Shown piece by piece: positions 52,835 through 61,570 of a stretch of DNA of 64,000 nt (the stretch's first letter is position 1; the number at the start of each line of letters is the position of its first letter). The notes under the pieces are model-generated. The model saw nothing but the letters and a program-made list of their open reading frames with translations. It was not told where the DNA came from and searched no databases. The stretch comes from Niabella sp. Lineage in GTDB: Bacteria > Bacteroidota > Bacteroidia > Chitinophagales > Chitinophagaceae. The stretch is from NCBI RefSeq assembly GCF_030150205.1, contig NZ_JASLGT010000032.1:1-64000 (forward strand). The letters are read 5' to 3'. The position numbers were made by a program, and so were the translations under genes.

Positions 52835-55306
52835 ATGAACAGAATACGGGTGAACTATGCCGGATGGTTATTGGCGTGTTGTTTGTTAACAGGGATGGGG
52901 TATGCTCAAACAGTGGTAAGGGGCGTGGTAACCGGTAACCAGGAGCCGGTATCCCTGGCCAATGTATTGCTGGAAGAGCTCCGGCGGGGTGCCGTTACCG
53001 ACAGTGCCGGATATTTTATCATCTGCGATGTTCCCCCGGGTGCTTATACCCTGCAGGTGTCCTGCGTGGGCTATATTGATGTAAAGTTGCCGGTACGGGT
53101 AAAAAAAAATGAACAGCTGACCATCCCGGTAGCATTGCCGGCGGGCGATGGCATTATGGATGAAATTGTGATCACCGGTGTATCGAAGGCAACGCGTATC
53201 CGGGAGAACCCGCTGGCTGTGACCAGTATTTCATCCAAACAAATAGAACAAACGGCATCGGTCAATATTATAGACGCGCTGGTGAAAAATGTACCGGGAT
53301 TACATGCGGTGCAAACCGGGCCAAACATTTCAAAGCCGTTCATCCGCGGGCTGGGTTATAACCGGGTGCTTACCCTGTACGACGGCCTCCGGCAGGAAGG
53401 ACAGCAATGGGGCGATGAGCATGGTATTGAAGTGGATGGCTACAATATAGACCGGGCAGAAGTGATCAAAGGTCCGTCCTCGTTACAATATGGATCCGAT
53501 GCGCTGGCCGGCGTGGTGAGCCTGTTCCCCTTTGTACCCGGTGTTCCGGACAAACGGGTTCACGGGAAATTTACGGGGGAGTATCAAACGAATAACAATT
53601 TAATAGGCAATGGCCTGAGATTCGGCTACGATAACGGGCATTTTTTACTGGCTGCGGGAGGATCTTACAGGATGGCGAAAGACTACCGCAACCCGGTAGA
53701 CGGAAGGGTGTACCTTACCCGGTTCCGTGAAAGCAATCTGTCTGCGCTTGCTGGTTACAAAACGGATAAAGGGTTTATCCGGATCAGTCTTACCTTATAT
53801 GATAACCTCCAGGCCATTCCAGACGGCAGCCGCGATTCGCTTACCCGTAAATTTACCAAACAGGTGTATGAGGGAACGGAAGATACCATCGGTCGCCGCC
53901 CGGTGGTGCCGGCCAGTGAATTAAACGGGTACCGGTTACCCGGACTTTCACAGCATATACAGCATTACCGGGCGTACCTCAACAGCCGGTGGCAGGCGGG
54001 CACCGGTGGCATTGAGCTGTTGCTGGGTGCCCAGCAAAACATCCGCAGGGAATATAATCACCCGGCCCTGTTACAGCAGCCGGGCATGTATGTAAAATTA
54101 AATACCCTCAATTATGGACTGCGGTACCATGCGCCGGTATTTTCAAATATTGAAGCAACCATTGGGCTGAATGGGATGTTCCAGCATAACAAAAGTTTAA
54201 CTGCTACTGATTTCCCCATTCCGGATTATCATCTGGGAGACGGTGGTATATATACATATGCAAAATGGAGCAATGACCGGTGGACAGTAAGCGGCGGACT
54301 GCGCTATGATCTGCGGCAGGTGCAATGGGATAACTTCTATGTAAAGCCCAATGATGCCACGGGGTTTGATCAGCAGGCAATGATCCCGGACACCACCGGG
54401 GCTGTATTGCAGTTTGAGGCATACCGGAAAATATTCGCCGGAATGGCGGCAAGTGTGGGCGGAACTTTCCGGGTTTCTGATCAGCTAAGCCTGAAAGCCA
54501 ATATCGGCAGGGGATACCGGGCACCGAATATCACCGAAATGGCCAGCAACGGGTTAGATCCCGGTGCGCATATGATTTACCTCGGCAACCGGAACTTTAA
54601 ACCGGAGTTTTCATTACAGGAAGATATCGGAGTCAGTGCGCGGTTTAAAAATTTTTCCGCCGATGTAAGTTTTTTCAATACGGATATTGAGCATTATATC
54701 TACTTAAATTTAGTGACAGATGCAAACGGTAATGCCCTGGCAGATCCCCAGGGCAATAAAACCTATCAATACCGGCAGGCCCGTGCGCAACTCTATGGAG
54801 CGGAGGTTTGGCTGGCGGTGCACCCCCGGCGATTAGCAGGCTTCCGGTTCGATAACAGCCTGGCCCTGGTGTATGGCTTCAACCGGGAGGCTGCCTATAA
54901 AAATAAAGGGATACAGGGCGCATATCTGCCGCTGATACCGCCGTTGAAATGGGTAGGCAGTCTTTCGCAGGTCATAAACCCCCGGTCCGGATGGCTGGAT
55001 GCGTTAACGCCAAAACTATCCATGGAATGTACGGCTGCGCAGGGGCGCTACCTTGGTTTAGATCAAACGGAAACGGCAACAGCCGGCTTTATGCTCTTTC
55101 ATGCGGGTGTGGTTGCCGCCATTCCATTTTCAAAAATGCAAAGCATACAGGTTCAGTTCGAGGTAACAAATCTTTTCAATAAGGCCTATCAATCCAATTT
55201 AAACCGGTTGAAATATTTTGAGCACTATGCACAATCACCGAACGGGCATTCGGGGATTTATAATATGGGCCGGAATGGCAGTCTTAAAATCATCCTGCCC
55301 TTCTGA
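52835..55306 (+). CDS. TonB-dependent receptor, ZnuD-like (second paralogue)
   Basis: 823-residue outer-membrane receptor with a signal peptide (about 1-25, GYAQ), a carboxypeptidase-regulatory-like domain (about 26-110), a plug (about 120-240: IDALVKNVPGLHAVQTG, FIRGLGYNRVLTLYDGLRQE, GDEHGIEVDGYNI, GPSSLQYGSDALAG) and a barrel ending NMGRNGSLKIILPF. The plug aligns block for block with the receptor at 46496, so the two are paralogues. It is transcribed from its own palindrome-bearing promoter. Substrate probably a transition metal or metal complex; specificity is unknown. The mRNA leader is about 110 nt. Confidence 0.87.
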   Translation: MNRIRVNYAGWLLACCLLTGMGYAQTVVRGVVTGNQEPVSLANVLLEELRRGAVTDSAGYFIICDVPPGAYTLQVSCVGYIDVKLPVRVKKNEQLTIPVALPAGDGIMDEIVITGVSKATRIRENPLAVTSISSKQIEQTASVNIIDALVKNVPGLHAVQTGPNISKPFIRGLGYNRVLTLYDGLRQEGQQWGDEHGIEVDGYNIDRAEVIKGPSSLQYGSDALAGVVSLFPFVPGVPDKRVHGKFTGEYQTNNNLIGNGLRFGYDNGHFLLAAGGSYRMAKDYRNPVDGRVYLTRFRESNLSALAGYKTDKGFIRISLTLYDNLQAIPDGSRDSLTRKFTKQVYEGTEDTIGRRPVVPASELNGYRLPGLSQHIQHYRAYLNSRWQAGTGGIELLLGAQQNIRREYNHPALLQQPGMYVKLNTLNYGLRYHAPVFSNIEATIGLNGMFQHNKSLTATDFPIPDYHLGDGGIYTYAKWSNDRWTVSGGLRYDLRQVQWDNFYVKPNDATGFDQQAMIPDTTGAVLQFEAYRKIFAGMAASVGGTFRVSDQLSLKANIGRGYRAPNITEMASNGLDPGAHMIYLGNRNFKPEFSLQEDIGVSARFKNFSADVSFFNTDIEHYIYLNLVTDANGNALADPQGNKTYQYRQARAQLYGAEVWLAVHPRRLAGFRFDNSLALVYGFNREAAYKNKGIQGAYLPLIPPLKWVGSLSQVINPRSGWLDALTPKLSMECTAAQGRYLGLDQTETATAGFMLFHAGVVAAIPFSKMQSIQVQFEVTNLFNKAYQSNLNRLKYFEHYAQSPNGHSGIYNMGRNGSLKIILPF

Positions 55307-55320
55307 ATGGCCGCCATTCA
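55304..55320 (+). terminator. Hairpin overlapping the receptor stop codon
   Basis: TGAATGGC-C-GCCATTCA is an exact inverted repeat whose first three bases are the TGA stop. There is no T-run, so it may protect the 3' end of the mRNA or be only part of a stop signal. Confidence 0.35.
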
Positions 55321-55699
55321 CCGGCACCTGCATGGTATGGGAAGGAGGCTTTTTTGATGCATTATGCCGCTGATTTTCAATTTCTTTAATGAGGCGGTAC
55401 CGGTTGGACGGCTTCCCGGGATGCAGCCATATTTTCCATTTTTGCGGTGTAAAGCAGCCCTCAGGCGGGTGCAGCTTCCGGCTGTTCTGTAAAGTATCCG
55501 TAACGGAAGCGGGGTATGGCCCCGGTTTGCTGATCCCCTAAAAGACCCGCTTAAACGGACCATTGCCGGGAAAAAACAGGGGTACTTCCCTGGCTGAATA
55601 TGTAAAAAGATAAAGACCGGCAGGATCTGTTTTGTTTTTTAATGGATGTTTTAGCTAACTTTATAAGGTTAATTCGATTTTAAACTTTAACCCATTATC
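55321..55699 (+). promoter_or_regulatory. Non-coding region with promoter of the SWIB gene
   Basis: No gene is supported in 55321-55620. TTG at 55632-55634, a 21-bp spacer and TAACTTTA at 55656-55663 (one base off TAnnTTTG) form a plausible promoter 37 bp before the SWIB start codon. Confidence 0.45.
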
Positions 55700-56131
55700 A
55701 TGGCAACAGCGAAAAAAACCACTGCAAAAAAGGCAGCACCCAAAAAAGCAGCCGCTAAAAAGGCTGCACCCAAAAAAGTTACAAAAGCTCCCGTAAAAAA
55801 AGCGGCTCCCAAAAAGGCAGCACCAAAGAAAGCAGCCCCCAAGAAAGTAGCAGCAAAGAAGGCCGCTCCCAAGAAGAAAAGAAAAATAAACCCCGCCCTG
55901 TTACAACCGCTTACACCCAGTCCGGCATTGGCAGCAGTAATCGGTAATAAACCGGCTTCGCGTCCCGATATTATCAAAAAAATATGGGCATATATTAAAA
56001 AGCAGGGATTACAAGACTCCACCAACAAACGGATGATCAACGCTGATGATAAATTAAAAACCTTATTTAGCGGTAAATCCCAGGTGTCAATGTTCGATCT
56101 GGCCAAGATCGTTAGTGCGAATGTGAAATAA
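55700..56131 (+). CDS. Histone-H1-like Lys/Ala/Pro tail fused to a SWIB domain
   Basis: 143-residue basic protein. Residues about 1-63 are repeats of the type AAPKKAAAKKAAPKK, a tail like that of histone H1 that should bind DNA without sequence preference. Residues about 64-143 form a SWIB/MDM2-type domain (LLQPLTPSPALAAVIG, RPDIIKKIWAYIKKQGLQD, INADDKLKTLF, VSMFDLAKIVSANVK). Such SWIB proteins occur in Bacteroidota, Chlamydiae and plants and are thought to act in nucleoid or chromatin organisation. The gene stands alone, with its own promoter and a strong terminator. The tail's repetitive codons make length changes by slippage likely between strains. Confidence 0.93.
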   Translation: MATAKKTTAKKAAPKKAAAKKAAPKKVTKAPVKKAAPKKAAPKKAAPKKVAAKKAAPKKKRKINPALLQPLTPSPALAAVIGNKPASRPDIIKKIWAYIKKQGLQDSTNKRMINADDKLKTLFSGKSQVSMFDLAKIVSANVK

Positions 56132-56156
56132 ACGGTTTCCGGATTCCATCCGCATG

Positions 56157-56211
56157 GCTGTATCAAAAGGTATCCTTCAGAACGAAGCGATGGTTTTGAT
56201 ACAGCTTTTTT
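56157..56211 (+). terminator. Strong intrinsic terminator of the SWIB gene
   Basis: GCTGTATCAAAA (56157-56168) pairs perfectly with TTTTGATACAGC (56194-56205) and is followed at once by six T. It lies 25 bp after the SWIB stop. A small open frame that begins at 56154 and runs through this hairpin is therefore not a gene. Confidence 0.9.
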
Positions 56212-56420
56212 ATTTTATACAAACGATCGTATTGCTGTATGCCAGGGGCCGACCATTTACAGGGATGGCCTGGCTTCCTTTAGTACTGGTGCTGTTTATA
56301 TTGAAGCCCACCGGGCTGCATCCTGTGCATATTGCATCCATACCTGAACAGCGAGGCGATAAAATTTTTTTATGAAGTTGGCTATGATGTTATGACCAGG
56401 TATATTGTTTTGTTACAAAT

Positions 56421-56849
56421 ATGCAAATCCAAACTACGCTGTTTTTATCCGGTTTTTCATACCTTTGGCCGGTGCGCAGGTGGATCGCTATATGTATGCT
56501 TTTTGTTTACCTGGTCTCTACGACTGAGGCTTCCCAGTTCCTGAAAATACCCATACTGGTAGCGCATTTTATAGAACACCGGCAGCAGGATCCGGAGTTG
56601 ACGTTCGGGGCATTTTTGAAAATGCACTACAATCACCCGGTTAAGGATGCAGACTATCAGCGGGATCAGCAATTGCCCTTCGTAACCCATTCCGGCAGCC
56701 TCACGCTTGTATTTACCGTAGATAGCCATTTTTCTTTGGAACTCAGGAAATGGACGTTCCCTTCTTTAAAACGGACAACACCGTACAAAAATGTCTTTTA
56801 TGAAAAAGATGTTTTAACCTCTATCTGGCAGCCTCCCCGGGTTTGTTAA
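56421..56849 (+). CDS. Conserved small protein of heavy-metal RND efflux loci
   Basis: 142-residue hypothetical protein. A hydrophobic segment (WIAICMLFVYLVSTTEA) is followed by QFLKIPILVAHFIEHRQ, LTFGAFLKMHYNHP and KDADYQRDQQLPF. This string of motifs is common in short proteins found just before CusA/CzcA genes in Bacteroidota (from memory); the function is unknown. One membrane segment or signal peptide, a periplasmic His/Asp-rich part and its place before the pump suggest a metal-sensing or accessory role. The start is not certain: the hydrophobic segment begins some 25 residues in, and ATG starts at 56406 or later in frame would change the N-terminus. Confidence 0.68.
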   Translation: MQIQTTLFLSGFSYLWPVRRWIAICMLFVYLVSTTEASQFLKIPILVAHFIEHRQQDPELTFGAFLKMHYNHPVKDADYQRDQQLPFVTHSGSLTLVFTVDSHFSLELRKWTFPSLKRTTPYKNVFYEKDVLTSIWQPPRVC

Positions 56850-57103
56850 CTTTTTTTATCGCTTTATTTTCATCGGCTACCGGCAGTCTTCCGGGGTATT
56901 TATACATATAGCCCCGGTTTCAATGCTGTATCGCAGCTATAGCCAGCCGTGCAATGGTAGGTGTTGTATGCCAATACCTGTTTGGGTATTACAGAACGCT
57001 GTTCCCGGGTACCGGCGCATTCCCGCCGGGGTGCATCACTGCCCTGTAAAATAAAGCATCAGCCATAGCTCATTCTTTAACACTTAAGATGTAAGGGATC
57101 ATT
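56850..57103. other. Non-coding gap before the efflux pump gene
   Basis: A hairpin AATACC-TGTTTG-GGTATT lies at 56973-56990. No gene, and no promoter match with both boxes, is seen. Confidence 0.35.
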
Positions 57104-60100
57104 ATGCTTACTAAAATTATCACGTTTTCCGTAAGGAATAAACTCATTATTGCATTACTGGTTTTGGCCCTGGTGGGCATTGGTGCCTACCAGGTAACCC
57201 GGTTGCCCATCGATGCGGTTCCGGATATTACCAATAACCAGGTGCAGGTAATTACCGTTGCCCCCTCATTTGGTGCAACCGATATCGAACGCCTGGTTAC
57301 CTTTCCGATTGAACAGGCCAACAGCAATATTTCCGGGTTAAAGGAGATCCGGAGCTTCTCCCGGTTCGGACTTTCACTGGTTACCATTGTTTTTGACGAT
57401 GATATTGATATTTACTGGGCACGCCAGCAGGTTGCAGAACGGCTGCAACAGGCGCGGCAGGAGATCCCGCAGGGGATCGGCAACCCGGAGTTAGGGCCCA
57501 TTTCCACGGGGCTGGGTGAAATCTATCAGTATGTGGTACGTCCTGAAAAAGGCTACGAACAAAAATACGATATTACCGCGTTGAGGACCATCCAGGACTG
57601 GATGGTGCGGCGGCAGCTGCTCAGTGTAAAAGGCGTGGCCGAAGTCAGCAGCTTTGGCGGAAAACTAAAACAATATGAAATTGCAGTAAACCCCGGTAAG
57701 CTCAACGCCTATGGTATTACCATCAATGATGTATTTAATGCATTAAACGATAATAACCAGAATACCGGTGGCGCTTATATCGAAAAGGGGCCTACGGTGC
57801 TGTACATCCGCAGCGAAGGGCTGGTAGGGAATAAGGAAGATATTGAACAAATTTCCATTACCGGTAAACAAAACGAAGTGCCGCTTTTTATCAGGGATGT
57901 GGCAGATGTAAAAACCGGGTATGCTACCCGTTATGGTGCCATGACCTATAACGACAACGGGGAGGTTTCCGGGGCCGTGGTCATGATGCTGAAAGGAGCC
58001 AATAGCAGCCAGGTAATTAAAGATGTAAAAACCCGCGTTGCCGAAATACAAAAAACACTTCCGGAAGGAGTGCGGATAGAGCCGTTCCTCGACCGTACAA
58101 AAATGGTGAACCATGCCATCAGCACTGTTGAAACCAACCTGCTGGAAGGGGCATTGATCGTGGTATTTATACTGGTGTTGTTTTTAGGCAATATCCGGGC
58201 CGGGCTCCTGGTGGCATCGGTGATTCCCCTGGCAATGCTTTTTGCCATCTGTATGATGAACCTCTTCGGCGTCAGCGGCAACCTGATGAGTTTGGGCGCG
58301 CTGGATTTCGGACTGATCATTGATGGCGCGGTGATCATTGTAGAATCCGTATTGCACCAGTTAATGCAGCATCGGAAATTTAAACATCTTTTAAAGATCC
58401 CCGGCAGGGAAATGGACCGGGTTGTAGAGGAGTCTGCCGGCAGAATGATGAATAGCGCTGTTTTCGGGCAGGTGATTATCCTGGTGGTATATCTCCCGAT
58501 TCTTACCTTACAGGGGATTGAAGGAAAAATGTTTAAACCTATGGCAGAAACCGTTGCCTTTGCGTTGCTGGGCGCATTCCTGTTATCCCTCACTTATATT
58601 CCTATGATGAGCGCGGTACTCCTAAAGAAACGGAACCCCAAACCTTCCTTATCCGATCGGATGATGAAAAAATTGGAGGTGCTGTACATAAAAACGCTGT
58701 TCCGGGTGCTGAGGATTCCCAAAACTATTTTTGCACTGGTGCTGGCTTTGTTTGTACTTGCCATTTTTATCCTTAGCCGGCTGGGCGGCGAGTTTATTCC
58801 GTCGCTGGAAGAAGGCGACTTTGCCGTTGATACCCGCGTGTTGCCGGGAAGCAACCTGAATACAACCATCGAAAGCACGCAGAAGGCCGTACATATTCTC
58901 AGGACCCGGTTCCCGGAAGTAGAAAAAGTGGTTACGAAGATCGGAAGCGGGGAAGTACCTACAGACCCTATGCCGATGGACGCATCGGATATGATGGTGA
59001 TCCTGAAAGACAAGAAAAAATGGACGTCTGCCAGATCCTTTCCCGAACTGGCAGATAAAATGACCCGGGCGCTGGAGGATGTGCCCGGTATTACCGTTGG
59101 CTTTCAATACCCGGTTCAGATGCGGTTCAATGAACTGATGACGGGAGCCCGGCAGGATGTGGTGCTGAAAATTTTTGGCGACAACCTGGATTCCCTGGTT
59201 CAGAGCGCACAGAAAATAGGCCGGATCATCGAAACCGTAAGGGGTACTCAAAACCTGTATATTGAGCCGGTTTCGGGACTGCCGCAGGTGGTGGTAAAAT
59301 ACAACCGCCCTGTTATTGCGCAATACCATCTTTCGGTAGCCGATGTAAACCGGGTCATCAATACCGCATTTGCAGGCCAAAGCGCCGGTCTTGTTTTTGA
59401 GGGCGAGCGGCGTTTTGATATGGTGGTACGCCTGCATGCCGGTGACCGGAAAAATATCGATGACATCCGGAACCTGCTGGTGCCAACGCCTTCCGGCAAC
59501 CAGATCCCGTTAGCACAGCTGGCCAGCGTGGATATTGAACAGGGGCCCAACCAGGTGCAGCGCGAAAATGCACAGCGCCGGATCGTGGTAGGGTTCAATG
59601 TTAAGGACCGGGATGTGCAAAGTATCGTAGCGGAACTGCAGGCAAAAGTAGAAAAAGGGGTAAAACTTCCTGCGGGGTATTCCGTTAAATACGGAGGTTC
59701 TTTCGAAAACCTCAACAATGCCAAACGGCGCCTGATGATCGCTGTTCCGGTGGCATTGGCCCTCATCTTTACCCTGCTGTTCCTGGCATTTAAATCGGTT
59801 AAGGAAAGCCTGCTGATCTATACCGCCATTCCGCTTTCCATCATCGGCGGTGTATTTTTTCTCGCACTCAGGGGAATGCCGTTTAGCATCAGCGCAGGCG
59901 TTGGGTTTATTGCATTGTTTGGTGTGGCTGTATTAAACGGCATCGTACTGATTTCTGAATTTAACCGTCTTTATAAAAGGGGCATCCGCAATATCGTAAG
60001 GATCGTGGCCGATGGAGGCGAAAGCCGGCTGCGGCCGGTACTGATGACGGCTTCTGTGGCTTCACTGGGTTTTATACCCATGGCGCTCAGCAACGGAGCC

Positions 60101-61444
60101 GGTGCTGAGGTACAGCGGCCGCTGGCTACCGTGGTGATCGGCGGGCTGATCATTGCAACCTTATTGACACTGTTTGTATTACCACTGCTGTATGTAACCA
60201 TTGAAAAAGGAATAAAAATGAAAAAGACAATCAATAGAAATAAAATACCCTTGTTGATCTTCTGCTCCCTGCTTTTGGGAGGAGCCCTGAACGCACAGGT
60301 GCCTGTTTCCCTGGATGAGGCCGTTCGTCTTGCCCTGCAGCAGAACCGGAACCTGAAGCATGAACAGCTTCGCTCCGATTATGCCAAAGCACTCATTAAA
60401 ACTTCCGGTGCCGATATTCCGCAAACCGGTATCACGGTGGATTACGGGCAGGTTAACAGCGTTTATAAGGATACCCGGTTGGGGATTGCGCAAAGTATGG
60501 CGTTCCCGGCTGTTTATAAGCGACAGAAAAACCTGTATACCGAAGAATGGAAAAAAAGCGCGCTCAATGTTTCCCTGCAGGCATTTGAACTGAAAAAAGC
60601 AGTGAGTCTTGCCTACTACGATTTTTTGTATTGGAAGGAGAAGGAAAAACTACTGCTGGAGGCCGTTCAGCTCTATTCCGGTTTCCAGGACAAGGCAGCG
60701 CTGCGCCTGAAAGCAGGAGAGAGCAATCTGCTGGAGAAAACCACGGCCGACCAGCAGAAGGCGGCCATCGATATCCAGTTGCAACAGGTACGGCAGGAGC
60801 TAAACACCGTTCGGCTGCAGTTCCGGTGGCTGTTGAATTCGGAAACAGATTATGTTCCGGCCGGAGAGCCGAAAGCGGTATTGGTAATGGATGCATTAAA
60901 CGCCCATCCCATGCTGCAGGTGCTGGAGCAGCAGCAAGTGATTGCAGTACAACAAACGGCTGTTGAACGGTCCAAACTGCTTCCGGGCTGGCAACTGGGT
61001 TATAATCTGAATAGTTTTAAAGGCATGGGGCCCGATGAAACGTTATATGATGCCAGTCCCCGGTTTCATTCGGTTCAGGCAGGCATATCGGTTCCCTTGT
61101 TTTCCCGTGGACAAAAGGCAAGGATTGAAGCCTCTAAAATGGCTGCCGGCATCGAAGCCGATCATTTAGAAAATGCACGGGCCGCTTTAAAAAAACAATA
61201 TGAGCAGCTGTTACAGGCCTATAAAAGCAATCTGGGTATTGTGCAGCAGTATGAAACCTCCGAACTGAAAAATGCACAGATCATTGTTGAAACGGCAAAG
61301 AAACAGTTTTTAAACGGAGCCATCAATTATCTGGAATTTGTAGTGCTGGTAAACCAGGCTGTTTTGGTAAGAAGCAATTATGCAGAAGCTATTTGGAAAT
61401 TGAATGAAAATGCCATAGCGCTCCAGTATATAACGATCAATTAA
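57104..61444 (+). CDS. Heavy-metal RND pump (CusA/CzcA-type) fused to its outer-membrane channel (TolC-type)
   Basis: 1446-residue fusion. Residues 1 to about 1038 are a complete CzcA/CusA-type RND permease: LPIDAVPDITNNQVQV at the start, the proton-path block DFGLIIDGAVIIVE (near 400), IPSLEEGDFAVD, and GVAVLNGIVLISEFNR. Residues from Met1039 are a full TolC/CusC-type outer-membrane factor of 408 residues with its own signal peptide (MKKTINRNKIPLLIF... ending ALNAQ), then VSLDEAVRLALQQNRNLK and the coiled-coil repeats. The reading frame is unbroken across the join. The signal peptide inside the fusion may be cut to give two proteins, or ATG 60218 may serve as a second start. Together with the adaptor gene downstream this would expel Cu+/Ag+ or Zn2+/Co2+/Cd2+ from the periplasm. 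Confidence 0.93.
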   Translation: MLTKIITFSVRNKLIIALLVLALVGIGAYQVTRLPIDAVPDITNNQVQVITVAPSFGATDIERLVTFPIEQANSNISGLKEIRSFSRFGLSLVTIVFDDDIDIYWARQQVAERLQQARQEIPQGIGNPELGPISTGLGEIYQYVVRPEKGYEQKYDITALRTIQDWMVRRQLLSVKGVAEVSSFGGKLKQYEIAVNPGKLNAYGITINDVFNALNDNNQNTGGAYIEKGPTVLYIRSEGLVGNKEDIEQISITGKQNEVPLFIRDVADVKTGYATRYGAMTYNDNGEVSGAVVMMLKGANSSQVIKDVKTRVAEIQKTLPEGVRIEPFLDRTKMVNHAISTVETNLLEGALIVVFILVLFLGNIRAGLLVASVIPLAMLFAICMMNLFGVSGNLMSLGALDFGLIIDGAVIIVESVLHQLMQHRKFKHLLKIPGREMDRVVEESAGRMMNSAVFGQVIILVVYLPILTLQGIEGKMFKPMAETVAFALLGAFLLSLTYIPMMSAVLLKKRNPKPSLSDRMMKKLEVLYIKTLFRVLRIPKTIFALVLALFVLAIFILSRLGGEFIPSLEEGDFAVDTRVLPGSNLNTTIESTQKAVHILRTRFPEVEKVVTKIGSGEVPTDPMPMDASDMMVILKDKKKWTSARSFPELADKMTRALEDVPGITVGFQYPVQMRFNELMTGARQDVVLKIFGDNLDSLVQSAQKIGRIIETVRGTQNLYIEPVSGLPQVVVKYNRPVIAQYHLSVADVNRVINTAFAGQSAGLVFEGERRFDMVVRLHAGDRKNIDDIRNLLVPTPSGNQIPLAQLASVDIEQGPNQVQRENAQRRIVVGFNVKDRDVQSIVAELQAKVEKGVKLPAGYSVKYGGSFENLNNAKRRLMIAVPVALALIFTLLFLAFKSVKESLLIYTAIPLSIIGGVFFLALRGMPFSISAGVGFIALFGVAVLNGIVLISEFNRLYKRGIRNIVRIVADGGESRLRPVLMTASVASLGFIPMALSNGAGAEVQRPLATVVIGGLIIATLLTLFVLPLLYVTIEKGIKMKKTINRNKIPLLIFCSLLLGGALNAQVPVSLDEAVRLALQQNRNLKHEQLRSDYAKALIKTSGADIPQTGITVDYGQVNSVYKDTRLGIAQSMAFPAVYKRQKNLYTEEWKKSALNVSLQAFELKKAVSLAYYDFLYWKEKEKLLLEAVQLYSGFQDKAALRLKAGESNLLEKTTADQQKAAIDIQLQQVRQELNTVRLQFRWLLNSETDYVPAGEPKAVLVMDALNAHPMLQVLEQQQVIAVQQTAVERSKLLPGWQLGYNLNSFKGMGPDETLYDASPRFHSVQAGISVPLFSRGQKARIEASKMAAGIEADHLENARAALKKQYEQLLQAYKSNLGIVQQYETSELKNAQIIVETAKKQFLNGAINYLEFVVLVNQAVLVRSNYAEAIWKLNENAIALQYITIN

Positions 61445-61570
61445 TTAAAAGGGTAACTAAAAGAACGTCTGTTGACAGGCCGCCCTGGCAAACAGGAGTA
61501 TCCAAACATCTAAAAAGTAGAAGGGATCGGTAACAGACTTTTGAGTTGGCCCCAAAGAAAAAACAAACGC

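Noticed and set aside
55687..56166. Minus-strand Ala/Phe-rich open frame of 159 codons
   Set aside because: Exact antisense of the repetitive Lys/Ala tail and SWIB domain; the repeats keep that frame open by composition.
56154..56375. Small plus-strand open frame with a hydrophobic middle
   Set aside because: It begins inside and runs through the strong terminator of the SWIB gene, and has no start context or recognisable homology.
58649..59437. Minus-strand 262-codon open frame
   Set aside because: Antisense to the RND permease; open because of GC-rich codon use on the other strand.
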